Of a DNA stretch of 30,905 nt, positions 19,696 to 30,831 are shown piece after piece (within the stretch, counting starts at the first letter, position 1; every line of letters begins with the position of its first letter). This stretch comes from Rhizophagus sp. LPA8_4_AMF. Its lineage: Eukaryota; Glomeromycota; Glomeromycetes; Glomerales; Glomeraceae. The notes under the pieces are model-generated. The model was not told the origin of the DNA. It did no database searches and worked only from the letters and a program-made list of their open reading frames with translations. The stretch is taken from assembly GCA_021464525.1 (NCBI GenBank), contig JADRCO010000561.1:1-30905 (forward strand), read 5' to 3'. The translations under genes and the position numbers were made by a program.

Positions 19696-20728
19696 AAATA
19701 ATAATTAGAATGTATAAACAAAAAGAATATATTAAAGAAATGTATTAATAGAATATGATAATATTTATAATTAATGTTTAACAATTTATTGATAAATAAA
19801 ATCACAATTAAACACATAATATTTAAGATCTAATGATATCTTACTAATAAAATTATATATTATTTTTATTAACTTTTTAAATTAATTGATTTTTAATATT
19901 TAAAGTATTTTTAATAAAATATTTTTAAATATATATGTTAACATTTAATATTATATTTTATATTTTAGATATATTAATATTGGTAATAAAATTATTGTAA
20001 AAATTTTTAATAATAATTTTATTAAATTCAATTTATTAAATATTATAAACATTATACATATAATATTTATATTTTTTATATTTTTTATAATATGCAGTAA
20101 ATATACTATTAAAGATTATTTTTATTTTATATTATAGTAATGATATATAATAGAATTTATATATGATTAATAAATCAGAACATAATAAAAATACAACAGG
20201 TATAAAGATTAGAGACTTCAAGTAATCCAGTTATTTTATCATCTGTTATGTAGTAAAATAAAACAAATAAAAAAAATATCTAATGTCTATTGATACTGGG
20301 AATGAAAGTAGTGTTGTGGGAAGAACACTGGATGGTGATGGTGATGGTGGGATCAGTCATAAGGGGATTGGAAACAAGAGTGCAGTAGAAATAAAAGACA
20401 CTGCAACAGTTATTTTTTCTACATTTTTAGTGAAGTATTAACTAATAACTTCTTGCATTTTTTCTGGTGTTCGTAGAATGATGTTGGATAATGCCATATA
20501 AGATAATCATTATATATCAGGCAATAGCAACAAGGGTGTTTGGAGATATGTTGCAGTAAATGATCAAGGATAACTGATATTTTTAGTGTAAATTGTATTT
20601 TTGCCAGTTACATTGCAGGAGCTATAGCTGCTTCAGGATTTGGATTCAAGACCATTTTCCAAACTCTTCCTTCATATCTATCTGACTACCCATCTCTTAC
20701 ATTCCGTTCTGTTCATTTTCGAAGTTGT
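19696..20728. other. AT-rich DNA grading into less AT-rich relic sequence
   Basis: Up to about 20270 this is pure AT-rich spacer. From about 20280 the composition rises, with a ggtgatggtgatggtgg microsatellite near 20332-20350. On the minus strand around 20615-20670, short protein-like words such as VWKMVLNPNPEAAIAPA occur, which may belong to the decayed gene that follows at 20729. Confidence 0.35.
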
Positions 20729-21586
20729 TCAAATTTTACATGTTGGAACATAGTGGCAAATTAGTTCTTTAAGCTGGGCAAGGAAAATACCAGCTTTAGA
20801 TAATTGGATGCCAATTGCATCAGGTGTGATTACAACAAATTCGATGTTGAGGATTCCATTTAAGTCTTGCTGAACCAAATCAATTTTTTCCACCAATTTC
20901 TTCCCCCACTTATAAATATTCTTGCAATGGTTCTTCTTAAGTGAAGAAACAAGAATTGTTTTCGCATCATACTTCATTGGATGCTGTTCATCCACGATAT
21001 ACCATACTTTTGGGTTCAATGCTTGACGCTTGGCTAAACTATTATAAAATACTACAGGAATTCAGATTTGATAAAATAAACCATTACATACTTTTTTAAG
21101 CAAATAAAATGAAATCATTAAACCTTTGAAGCTTACCTGTCAAAGATATTGGTTGTAAATTTGCCACCCTTTCTCGCTCTCCCTTGACATCATTTTAATA
21201 CACTTTCATATTAGTGAAAAGTTGCTTAGGGAGACTAATATAATAACTCTGATCCATAGTGTTGTCTCCTTCTCCCTTGGTATTAACATTTTGAACATTT
21301 ACTGCCAAATCCAGTATTCTTTCATGATAACCTAGCCAGTAGGCAATTTCAAATACATTGGACATATTTTGAAATTGTGTTAGTTGCTTTGGCTGTAAAT
21401 TAACTTCAATTGCAATGTCCCCAATTTCCTGTCGGATTTCATTCTGTACAAGGACTTTCTTGTGGGGATTGCAAAGACCAGAAGGTAGGCACAGGCTGGA
21501 TTGATTTTCATGTGTTGGCCGTTGGAACCAAGCGCTAGTGTCAGGCTTCTGCTCATTGTTCTCAACTACACAAGTTGTATTTGGTG
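20729..21586 (-). pseudogene. Decayed RHS/Crinkler-like NTPase gene (tentative)
   Basis: Minus-strand segments join across a GT-AG intron (21136-21052) in phase. The upstream exon reads WFQRPTHENQSSLCLPSGLC, VLVQNEIRQEIGDIAIEVN, FEIAYWLGYHERILDLAVNV and LPKQLFTNMKVY. There a TAA (21197-21195) interrupts it, and it resumes NDVKGERERVANLQPISLT. The downstream exon gives VFYNSLAKRQALNPKVWYIV, DEQHP, AKTILVSSLKKNHCKNIYKW. A hydrophobic strand ending in D-E followed by an ILVSS strand and a K-rich segment resembles the Walker B and sensor region of retrotransposon-hot-spot (RHS)/Crinkler-type P-loop NTPases found in Glomeromycotina. No P-loop (GxxGxGK) is visible, so the N-terminal half is missing or in unrecognised exons. 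A splice acceptor (ttggtttacag) at 21587 could mark a further upstream exon. The in-frame stop and missing P-loop argue for a pseudogene; the family call is weak. Confidence 0.35.
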
Positions 21587-22459
21587 CTGTAAACCAATTA
21601 TTGTTGTGTGCATCACATGAAAACTAGCTTGTAATGGATTTGAAATCTATTCTTATCTATGCCAATATAATATTAATAAGAATAATAAATATCATATGGA
21701 AATGTGTAAGTAATGAGGGAAACTATTTTGATAAAAAGAAATAATGACATGTCAAATTCAACCACCTGAAAGTGGATTCCACTCTCATGTCTTTTTACGT
21801 AAATGTCCTATGAATTTCTGATGCTTGTCTGATCTGTTTGGTTTTTATATAATATATTAGCATAACTATCATTGAAAAAGCAATTGTGACCAGAAAAAGC
21901 GCGAAAAATAATACCTGCTTAGACATTTCAGGACTATTTATTGCGGCATCGTGTTTTAAGTTCATTCCTTACGTTTATGAAGTAACCAAAAATCCCGAAA
22001 CTAAAGAATTTATGATTATCTAAAAATGTAGAAAATTGCAGAGTATGGAATTTTGAAATTTAAGTTTTCTTTCGAGAAATTTCTACAATACTTTGTGGAA
22101 AAATAAAACTATTTTATTTAACCTTCAAGAATTAAGTTTGGAAAAGAGGTTAAAAAAGGTACTGATATGAAATACGAGAGAGATCATGAGAACCGTAAGA
22201 ACCGAGAGAAGAAAATTTCGTGAAAGTTGTCCGATGCGATAATTGATGTTAATATCACAAATATCACATGACTATTTGCTGATTAAAAAAAACAGAAAAA
22301 TTTTGCCTATTAGACTATAGCGGATTGTTTAACCGGAACAAAGCGCAAGTTCACTTCTCGAACATGTCTTTTATAGCCCTGGACAAAAAAGAAATCTAGC
22401 CTTTTAAAATAAGAAGAATGTTGTATTTTCTTCCTCGTTTGACTTTATCAGTTATTTAA
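21587..22459. other. Intergenic, no gene seen
   Basis: No frame, RNA signature or repeat end could be supported on either strand. Confidence 0.4.
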
Positions 22460-22612
22460 ATATTTATTTTAATTCGACAAGTAGATCAAACTATTTTATC
22501 TAAGGAAGATCATGTAGATTTGGGAATCCAAGACATAATAATTAGGTATGAAATGGACGAGGCTTTATACAGAAAAAGTAACCTCGCTGTTATTGATTCT
22601 CTGAAAAAATGA
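22460..22612 (+). pseudogene. Short coding-like relic of unknown family
   Basis: A 50-codon frame without its own ATG near the start reads IRQVDQTILSKEDHVDLGIQ and on through YEMDEALYRKSNLAVIDSLKK to TGA at 22610-22612. The Asp/Glu/Lys/Leu balance is protein-like, unlike the neighbouring DNA. It could be the last exon of a lost gene. No domain is recognised. Confidence 0.25.
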
Positions 22613-24342
22613 ATCAGTAAGCAAATATTTGCTTTGCGATTATATCAAAATGTCGGGAATCCTTCTTAAATGGTGTTCTCATAATACGATCCTAAATCAG
22701 AAATGAAATCAGCTTGAATTCCTATCCTAAATCGAGTCACTGGCACTTTTTTATATATGTATTGTAAAGCATGACGTTTATTGCGTAAAATAATTAATTT
22801 GTTGCATTACATGAAGGTCGTGTACTAACCAACAGATCAAAATTCTTAAAATATTTGTTATTGGTAGTTTGATTGCGTCGATGAGAAAAATAATATATAT
22901 ATAATCTAACCATATCTCTATGATGCATAATTTCATAATATTTATAATAATTTAATTCATCCCCTACTTTTTTCTTCCACCTCTAAATTAACCATCTTCG
23001 CGCTAATGACCTTGACGACCTTACACAGGGTCCATCATTCGAGTTTGATTTTATAGTCTACAAAGCATGAAGATTTTTAAGTAAAGAGTCAATAATAATA
23101 TCAATCACATTATAAGTAGATTAAAATAAATACCCATTGGATATCTTTTTATCACTCTTAAATTTCCCTATTTTCTCTTTTGGGAGATCATCCAAGTCGT
23201 CAAGTAAGCCAAGATTTCGGACTTATTTACATATTCTTGCGGATTATGAAAGGAGATTTCATAATTAACAGCAACAGATACCAGCTTACACTTGTTAAGC
23301 CATTCCTGGAATCGAGCGCGAAATCCATTTTCTTTTGTTATTCTTTAAAACCATTCCAAAGACAAATCGGCTCTTTTCCTTTTTGTTCAAATGCTTTAGA
23401 AAGAGACACATCAGCCAAGAGATCAAAGAAACAAAGTGATAAATTGCTTATTTGATTATATCAAAGCCTCTGGCTTCACATTTTTCTGGGTCCAAATATA
23501 TATATAGTAATAGTTAAACAAGCCTCTCATTCTTTAAGAGATTCTAAGTAGATGTCGCCAATATCTGGCTCCGTGAGGGCAAATCGTCAGTATATAGCAA
23601 AGTAATAGAAAACTCAAAAAAATTTCACACACTTTTGTCTTTTCCAGGAACGTGAAACATTTAAGAAAATTGAGACTAAAAGATTTGCTGAGTAGTTACA
23701 ACTACCCTTGTGTAGTTTTTATTTCAGCTTGAAATCACCGGTAAGGATAGCTGCGAAAAAGTCTTGTATCAATCAACACTTCCCGTACTTTATAATAACT
23801 ACGTTGAGGACTTTACATCCTGTGACCTTTTGTTTGCCAGAATTCCAGAAATTTTTCACCTGCGTGATTTTATTTAACGACTAATTGCTTTTCCCTCCCG
23901 GTTTAGGATAAGGTCTACACTCTCACCTTAGGTTAAAAGATGTTCGCTTTTGAATATGCCTTTATAGGTGGCTTCTCAAGTCCGATAGTCTTTTATAACT
24001 CGGAAGTGCGCAGGGTTCAGTTTTGTGTTGACCATATGAGAGTTACGAATTTCTACTTAAAAGTTAGAGAAGCTCAGTAAAACATGGTATTCTTTTGCCA
24101 TGATAGCGTCCTTTAGCAAATATTGATACCATGTGCAAATAATTTTCTCGCTAGCAAAAATGCCAAACAGCCGTATGTGAAAAAAAACCAAAATAGCATT
24201 ATATGTGCTGTGTGATCAGCATACATTGTTCCATCTTTAATGTTTAGATCTCCGTATTGCATATCGTGATTATCTAGTTAAAAAAGGTTCAATGATCGGG
24301 GTTTGCTTCTTTTTTCTTCCTTTAAAATTTTTATTAAAAAAA
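22613..24342. other. Region upstream of the kinase gene; no gene defined
   Basis: This 1.7 kb is less AT-rich than most of the window and contains short open stretches on both strands. One is a 91-codon frame at 23180-23455 (+), with a competing minus-strand frame over 23180-23345. Another is ERETFKKIETKRFAE at 23649-23693 after a ttttccag acceptor. They do not assemble into one gene. They may be remains of old coding or transposon sequence. Confidence 0.35.
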
Positions 24343-27300
24343 ATGGTAGATTTAAATAGTAAATATATTGATTGGTTAGAAAAATCAATTGCAAATGAAC
24401 ATATAAAATATTATGAATATAAAGATTTCCATGATATAAAACAAATAGGAAATGGTGCGTCTGGAAGCATTTATCGTGCCAATTGGAAGAATACTGATAC
24501 GATTTTCGCTCTAAAATCTTTTTATAATCAGAGATCGACCCTTAAAGGAATTGTCAATGAGGTATATTATTTTTATTAATATAAATATATATCTGATATA
24601 GATATATATATATATAATTTTTTAAGCTTTTTAATTGTGTTTCACGTCTTAATTATCCATTTATTGTATTTGCAGCTAAAATTACATCGGAACGTTCATT
24701 TTCATGCAAATATAATAAAATTCTATGGAGTTACATTTAAGGAGCAAACTGGTAAAAAAGAGAGATGAAACCGTTTATCTATTTAAAAACAATCCAACTA
24801 TTTAAATATATATATATTTGCTTTTGATTTCAGACACAATTAATCAAATGAATAATTACTCTTTGGTTTTGGAATATGCCGATAGTGGGACATTAAAGAC
24901 ATACCTATATGAACATTTTAATGAACTTGGATGGAATGATAAATTTGATTTTGCATTACAATTGGCAAATGCTGTGTTGTGTTTACATGAATGTGATATT
25001 ATTCATCGAGATCTGGTAATATATTTTAGATTTATTTTTTTTATTAATCTTTATTTTTATATAGTATAAATAATATAAATAACCATTTTTTTTTTTTTTT
25101 TTTTTTGAAGCATGCAAATAATATACTTGTTCATCAGAAAAGAATCAAGTTGGCAGATTTTGGTTTATCAAAAAAGATTGCCGAAGCATCAAATAACACA
25201 GTGGAAATATTTGGTGTTATACCTTACGTTGATCCAAAAAGCTTTAATAATCAACATAATCAAAGTCAACATTATAAATTAAATCAAAAATCCGATATAT
25301 ATAGTATTGGAGTTATTATGTGGCAAATTTCAAGTGGACGTAAACCATTTTATGATGAAGCTGTAAATTATGATGTGAGTTTAGCATTAGCTATAAAGGG
25401 AGGAAAAAGAGAGGAAATTATTGACGGTACGCCTATTGAGTATAGTAATATATATACAAGTAAGTTATTCGTTAAATTATTATATATTTAGCGTCTTTTC
25501 TAAAGAAATTATAATCAAATACTTATTTACATTAGAATGTTGGGAGGGAGAACCAGACAATCGACCTGATATACAAGAAATTGTTTCGGGTCTTAGGGCA
25601 ATTAATTCAACAAGAAATAATATCTTTATGAACAGTACGAAGGAAAGTCATGACATTTTACCAGCATATGATTCTAATTCAAGCAGCAAATTAACTTCAG
25701 ATATAAATAATAGCCTAGTTATAGACAATATTATTTATAGTACCACTATAGAATCTAATGATACGAGCGTATTTAATATAAATGATGTAGTTGTCGATAA
25801 GTTAATTAATGCTGTTATTGAAAGACATAATGTAGAAATTATCAACGATCAATTCAAACAATTAATTGATCAAGAAATACAAGAAATACTGGAAATAGTG
25901 CGATCAAATCATTATGTTGATATTGAGGAGTTAAGACGCATTGGAGGTGAAAACTTTAAGAAACGCTACGAACAATTAATTGATCAAGAAATATTGGAAA
26001 TACTGCAATTAAATCATAATGTTGATTTTAATAAGTTAATGGATTTCATCATTGAGAGACACAGTGGGGAAATTGTCGTTGATGAATTCAAACAATTTAT
26101 TGATCAAGAAATATTACAATTAAATCAGTATGTTGATGAACTCATAAAATGGCTTATTATGAACCAAGTTATACAATATATTTGGTTTTTAGGATTATTA
26201 TATTATTATAATTTTAATGCAGAACAACAACATTTTAGTAAAGCATTTAAATTATTTATAAAGACATCAGAGGATAATTATTCATTAGCTCAAGTTTATC
26301 TTGCTAAATGCTATGATGATGGTTCCGGAATAGAGAAAAATAGATATTTGACATTTAAATGGTTTCAAAAATCCGTAGAAAATGAGAGTATTATTGGAAA
26401 ATTCTATTTAGGATATTGTTATGAATATGGTATTGGTATCGAAAATGATGTAAATAAATCATTTTATTGGTATAGTGAAGCAGCCAAAAATGAAAATAAG
26501 GCGGCACAATATAATTTGGCTAGATATTATGAAAATGGAATTGTCATTGAAAAAGATGAAACTAAAGCATTCGAACTTTATAAAAGATCAGCTGAGCATG
26601 GATACCTAGATGCAAGATATAAAATTGCGTATTTTTATAATAATGGAATTGGAACAAAGGTTGATAAAGTAGAAGCATTTAAATTGTTTTATGAGGCAGC
26701 TGAAGAAGAAGAAAATGAATTTGCGCAAAATAATCTTGGGATTTTATATGAAAGAGGTGAAGGTATTCAAAAAGACTTAGAGAAAGCTTTTTTTTGGTAT
26801 AATAAAGCAGCCAACAATAAAAATAGAGCGGCACAATATAATTTGGGTAGATATTATGAGAATGGAATTATTGTTGAAAAAGATGAAGTTAAGGCATTTG
26901 GATTATATAAAGAATTAGCTATTCAAGGGTATATAAATGCACAATATAGAGTTGCGTATTGTTATGATAATGGAGTTGGAACAAATGTTAATAAGGAAAA
27001 GGCATTTTTTTGGTATAATAAAGCAACAGAAAATGGAAATGATTTAGCACAATATAACTTAGGTATATTTTATGAATATGGAATATATGTTGAAAAGGAT
27101 GAGTATGAAGCATTTGAATTATATAAAAAATCAGCTAAACAGGGATATTTAAACGCACAATATAAAGTTGCATACTATTATGATAATGGAATTCCCAGAG
27201 TTAATATTAATAAAGAAAAAGCCTTTTTTTGGTATAATAAAGCAGCGGAAAATGGAAATGAAATAGCGCAATATAATTTAGGCATATTTTATGAATATGG

Positions 27301-29793
27301 AATAAATGTTAAAAAAGATAAAATCAAAGCATTTGAATTATATAAAAAATCAGCTAAACAGGGATATTTAAATGCACAATATAGGGTTGCATATTGCTAT
27401 GATAAAGGAATTGGAGTTGATACTAATAAAGAAGCGTTCATATTATACAAAAAAGCAGCAGAAAAAGAACATAGTTATGCGCAAAATAATCTTGGAATTT
27501 TGTATTTAAAAGGTGAAGGAATTGAAAAAGATCTGGCAAAAGCAATTTATTGGTATAATAAAGCAGCGGAAAATGGAAACGAAGTAGCACAATATAATTT
27601 GGGTAAATATTATGAAAGTGGAATAGGTATTAAAAAGGATGAAGTTAAAGCATTTGAATTTTATAAGAAATCAGCCGAACGAGGTTATTTGAATGCACAA
27701 TATAAAATTGCACATTATTATAATGAAGGAATTGGAACCATAGTTGATAAAGAAAGGGCATTTGAATTATTTAAAGAAATAGCCGAAAAAGAAAATAAAT
27801 TTGCACAAGATAAATTTGGAATTATATACGAAAAAGATGAAGAAACTGAAAAGAATTTAGAAATAGCATTTTATTGGTATAATAAAGCGGCAGATAGTGG
27901 AAATGAAATAGCACAATATAATTTAGGTATATTTTATGAGTATGGAACTAATGTTGAAAAAGATGAAGTTAAAGCATTTGAATTATATGAAAAATCAGCT
28001 AAACATGAATACTTAAATGCACAATATAGAATTGCGCACTGTTATGATAAAGGAATTGGAACTAATATTAATAAAGAAAAGGCTTTTTTTTGGTATAATA
28101 AAGCAGCAAACAATGGAAATGAAATCGCACAATATAATCTAGGTATATTTTATGAGTATGGATTACATATTGAAAAGGATGAAGTTAAAGCATTTGAGTT
28201 ATATATGAAATCTGCTATACAAGGGTATTCAAATGCACAATATAAAGTTGCATATTGTTATGATAAAGGAATTGGAATTTATATTAATAAAGAAGAAGCT
28301 TTTTCTTGGTATAATGAAGCAGCGAAAAATGGAAATGAAATTGCACAATATAATTTAGGTATGTTTTACGAACATGGAATTAATATTGAAAAAGATGAAA
28401 TTAAAGCATTTGAATTATATAAGAAATCGGCTAGGCAAGGATATTTAAATGCACAATATAAAATTGCATATTTTTATGATAATGAAATCGGAACTAATAT
28501 TAATAAAGAAAAAGCCTTTTTTGGTATAATAAAGCAGCAGAAAATGGAAATGAAATCGCACAATATAACTTAGGTATAATTTATGAATATGGAATAAATG
28601 GCGAAGTAAATAAATGTAAGGCATTTGAATTTTATAAGAAATCAGCTAAAAAAGGATATCTAGATGCACAATATAAAGTTGCATATTGTTTTGATAAAGG
28701 AATTGGAACTAATATTAATAAAGAAAAAGCATTTATATTATACCAAATGGCAGCTGATAAAGAACATAGTTTTGCTCAAAATAATCTTGGAGTATTATAT
28801 TTGAAAGGTGAAGGAACCAAAAAAGATTTAGAGAAAGTCATTTATTGGTATACAAAAGCAGCAGAGAATGGGAGCGAAGTAGCGCAATATAATTTGGGTG
28901 ATTCTTATGAATATGGGACAATTGTTGAAAAAAATGAAGTTAAAGCGTTTGAATTTTATAAGAAGTCGGCTAAACAAGGGTATGTAAATGCACAATATAA
29001 AGTTGCATATTGTTTTGATAAAGGAATTGGAACTAATATTAATAAAGAGAAAGCATATATATTATACCAAATGGCAGCCGATAACGAACATAATTTTGCT
29101 CAAAATAATCTTGGAATATTATATTTGAAAGGTGAAGGGACTGAAAAAGATTTAGAGAAAGCTATTTATTGGTTTACAAAAGCAGCAGAAAATGGAAACG
29201 AAGTTGCACAATACAACTTAGGCGAGTGCTTTGAGTACGGAATTGGTATTGAAAAAAATTATCATAGAGCATTTTACTTTTATAATAAATCAGTTGAAAA
29301 TGGATACGTAAAAGCAAATTTTCAACTTGGATATTTTTACATGAATGGGATCGGAATAGAAGTAAATAAAGAAAAAGGATTAAAATTATATAACAGAGCA
29401 GCTAATAAAGATGACGACTTCTTCTATAAAAGTGATGATGATAGACCAATAAATGATGATATAGATATAGTCCATTATTGGTATTGTAAAGCAACAGGAA
29501 ATGATAATAAAGTCGCATTATATAAACTAGGTGAAATATATGAATTAGGAAGGGGGATTCAAAAAAATGATTATAGAGCATTTCATTTTTATGAAAAGTC
29601 AGCTAACCAAAAATTAATAGTAGCTCAGTGTAAACTTGGATACTGTTACGAGCATGGAATTGGAACTAATATTGATAAAGGAAAAGCATTTGATTTATAC
29701 AAGATAGCGGCCGAAACTAAGGTTACTAATGCACAAAAAAGCTTTGAATCATTATGTGAACAAGGGGAAATAATATCTAATTCATCGGCATAA
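24343..29793 (+). CDS. TKL-type protein kinase with about 33 Sel1 repeats; frameshifted near 28517
   Basis: Five exons: 24343-24561, 24676-24751, 24834-25015, 25111-25459 and 25536-29793. All introns are GT-AG, lie in the kinase domain and are phase-consistent. The kinase domain spans residues about 29-290: glycine loop GNGASG (36-41), ATP-binding lysine in FALK (58), HRD catalytic Asp158 with Asn163 (HRDLHANN), DFG Asp175, and DNRPD near the end. It should be active, phosphorylating Ser/Thr or Tyr. PYVDPK replaces the usual APE. A linker (about 290-485) holds three copies of an (F/Y)xQ(L/F)IDQEI unit. From about residue 485 to the end run about 33 Sel1 repeats of 36 residues ([17 protein letters not shown] type), a TPR-like solenoid for protein binding. 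A T run of six at 28517-28522, where sister repeats have seven or eight, shifts the frame; translation then stops at 28571-28573 (1287 residues). With continuous frame the product would be 1694 residues. ATG 24343 (A at -3, G at +4) is preferred over in-frame 24292. Kinase-Sel1 fusions are greatly expanded in Rhizophagus. Confidence 0.85.
26200..29780 (+). repeat. Sel1 repeat DNA array with a 216-bp dimer period
   Basis: At DNA level the array alternates two 108-bp repeat types, one beginning AFFWYNKAA...NEIAQYNLG and one [20 protein letters not shown]. They form a 216-bp higher-order unit repeated most regularly over about 26990-28600. A third type ([20 protein letters not shown]) breaks the alternation near 27430, 28730 and 29050. 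The similarity implies growth by unequal exchange of dimers. Confidence 0.75.
28517..28522 (+). other. Frame-breaking T6 run in the Sel1 array
   Basis: Equivalent positions in sister repeats read GCC/GCA followed by seven T, or GC followed by eight T, before GGTATAAT (near 26787, 27004, 27220 and 28083). Here GCC is followed by only six T. The upstream frame ends 16 codons later, while the next frame continues the repeat pattern perfectly for over 400 residues. Confidence 0.9.
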
Positions 29794-30831
29794 AAAGGTT
29801 GAATTTAATAATTAATTATAATAATGATTCATGATATTAATATATTTTGTCAAATTAATATTTATTAAATTAATCTTATTTAATAATCAATTGTAACTTA
29901 TTTAACAATAATATAAACAATTTTAAACTAAATTTTTATTATAGCTAATGAATTCTGTTATGATGAACTTCGCAGTTAAGAACGAGCGTGAAAAAAAAAA
30001 AATAATAATAATAATGATACAACTTGTCCCTTTCCGCGGGATAATATTTACATTACTTTAATTAAATGTCTACTTTAGGAATTAACTAATGCAAGTATAA
30101 ATTACGATGCAATATATTACGATAATTCAAATTAAAAGCAAGCACTTTGAGCTACTTGGACACGTTATGTTAATTATTAATAACGATGCTTGCACTCGCC
30201 TATATATCCATTAATTTATGCCATGTGAGGATTCTGAGAAAAGTCAGAAAAAGTAAATTCCATATTTTAATTGAATTTAGTACGGTACTAAAATATGATT
30301 TATTATGACATGAATATAAAAAAATAATCTTGCCGGTTGAATTAAATTTTTACAAATGCGTTATCTGCACTCAAATATATCAATGAATTTATGTGGATAC
30401 CTGAAAATCATACTTTGTATAAAATAAGTATGAAAATACTTACAATTCAGCCCATGATAAGAAAGAAGTTCAATAAGGCGGTTATTTACGTCAAAAAATT
30501 ACAAAAATTTTCCCATTTTTTTTTAAATTTTTTGCGTTTAATCGAAATAGTATTCTCAATTTAATTTTAATTCTATCTTTCATAAAAACGCTTCACTCTT
30601 TAATATCTGGAAAATTTTATTCATATTTTAACTGCGATCACATGTCTTTGTATATTGATTCATAACGGATAAGAGAATTAATTTTGTAAAATGATTAGTA
30701 TTAAATTTGTTGCTATAAGTTTCCACAATGAATTGCTTGAAAAAACGATGTTTTTAAAATTTAGGTATATTTATTTAGTTAAATTTAAAAATAATTTGAC
30801 AGCATTAAATTATGCCAAAAAAAAATAATAA
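29794..30831. other. 3' flank of the kinase gene, no gene seen
   Basis: AT-rich DNA with an A-run plus ATA microsatellite at about 29990-30013. Short semi-repeated phrases (gcactcgcctatatatcc-type near 30190 and tgcactcaaatatatc near 30367) suggest an old duplication. No coding or RNA feature is supported. Confidence 0.45.

Noticed and set aside
21380..21565. 61-codon minus-strand frame starting MRTMSRS
   Set aside because: It overlaps, in another frame, the more protein-like reading of the RHS/Crinkler-like relic.
23180..23455. 91-codon plus-strand frame
   Set aside because: A competing minus-strand frame over 23180-23345 is equally plausible; neither has a domain or splice support.
24292..24342. 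Upstream in-frame ATG as the start of the kinase
   Set aside because: Its context is poor, and the added Phe/Leu/Lys residues come from a pyrimidine-rich leader. ATG 24343 has A at -3 and G at +4 and leads directly into typical kinase N-terminal sequence.
28510..28530. Programmed -1 frameshift site
   Set aside because: The heptamer does not fit the usual slippery pattern well and sister repeats simply carry one more T; indel or base-call error is simpler.
28747..29793. A separate 348-residue Sel1 protein starting at 28747
   Set aside because: The start Met lies inside a Sel1 repeat and the frame is open and repeat-like well upstream to the T-run at 28517; it is the 3' part of the kinase-Sel1 gene.
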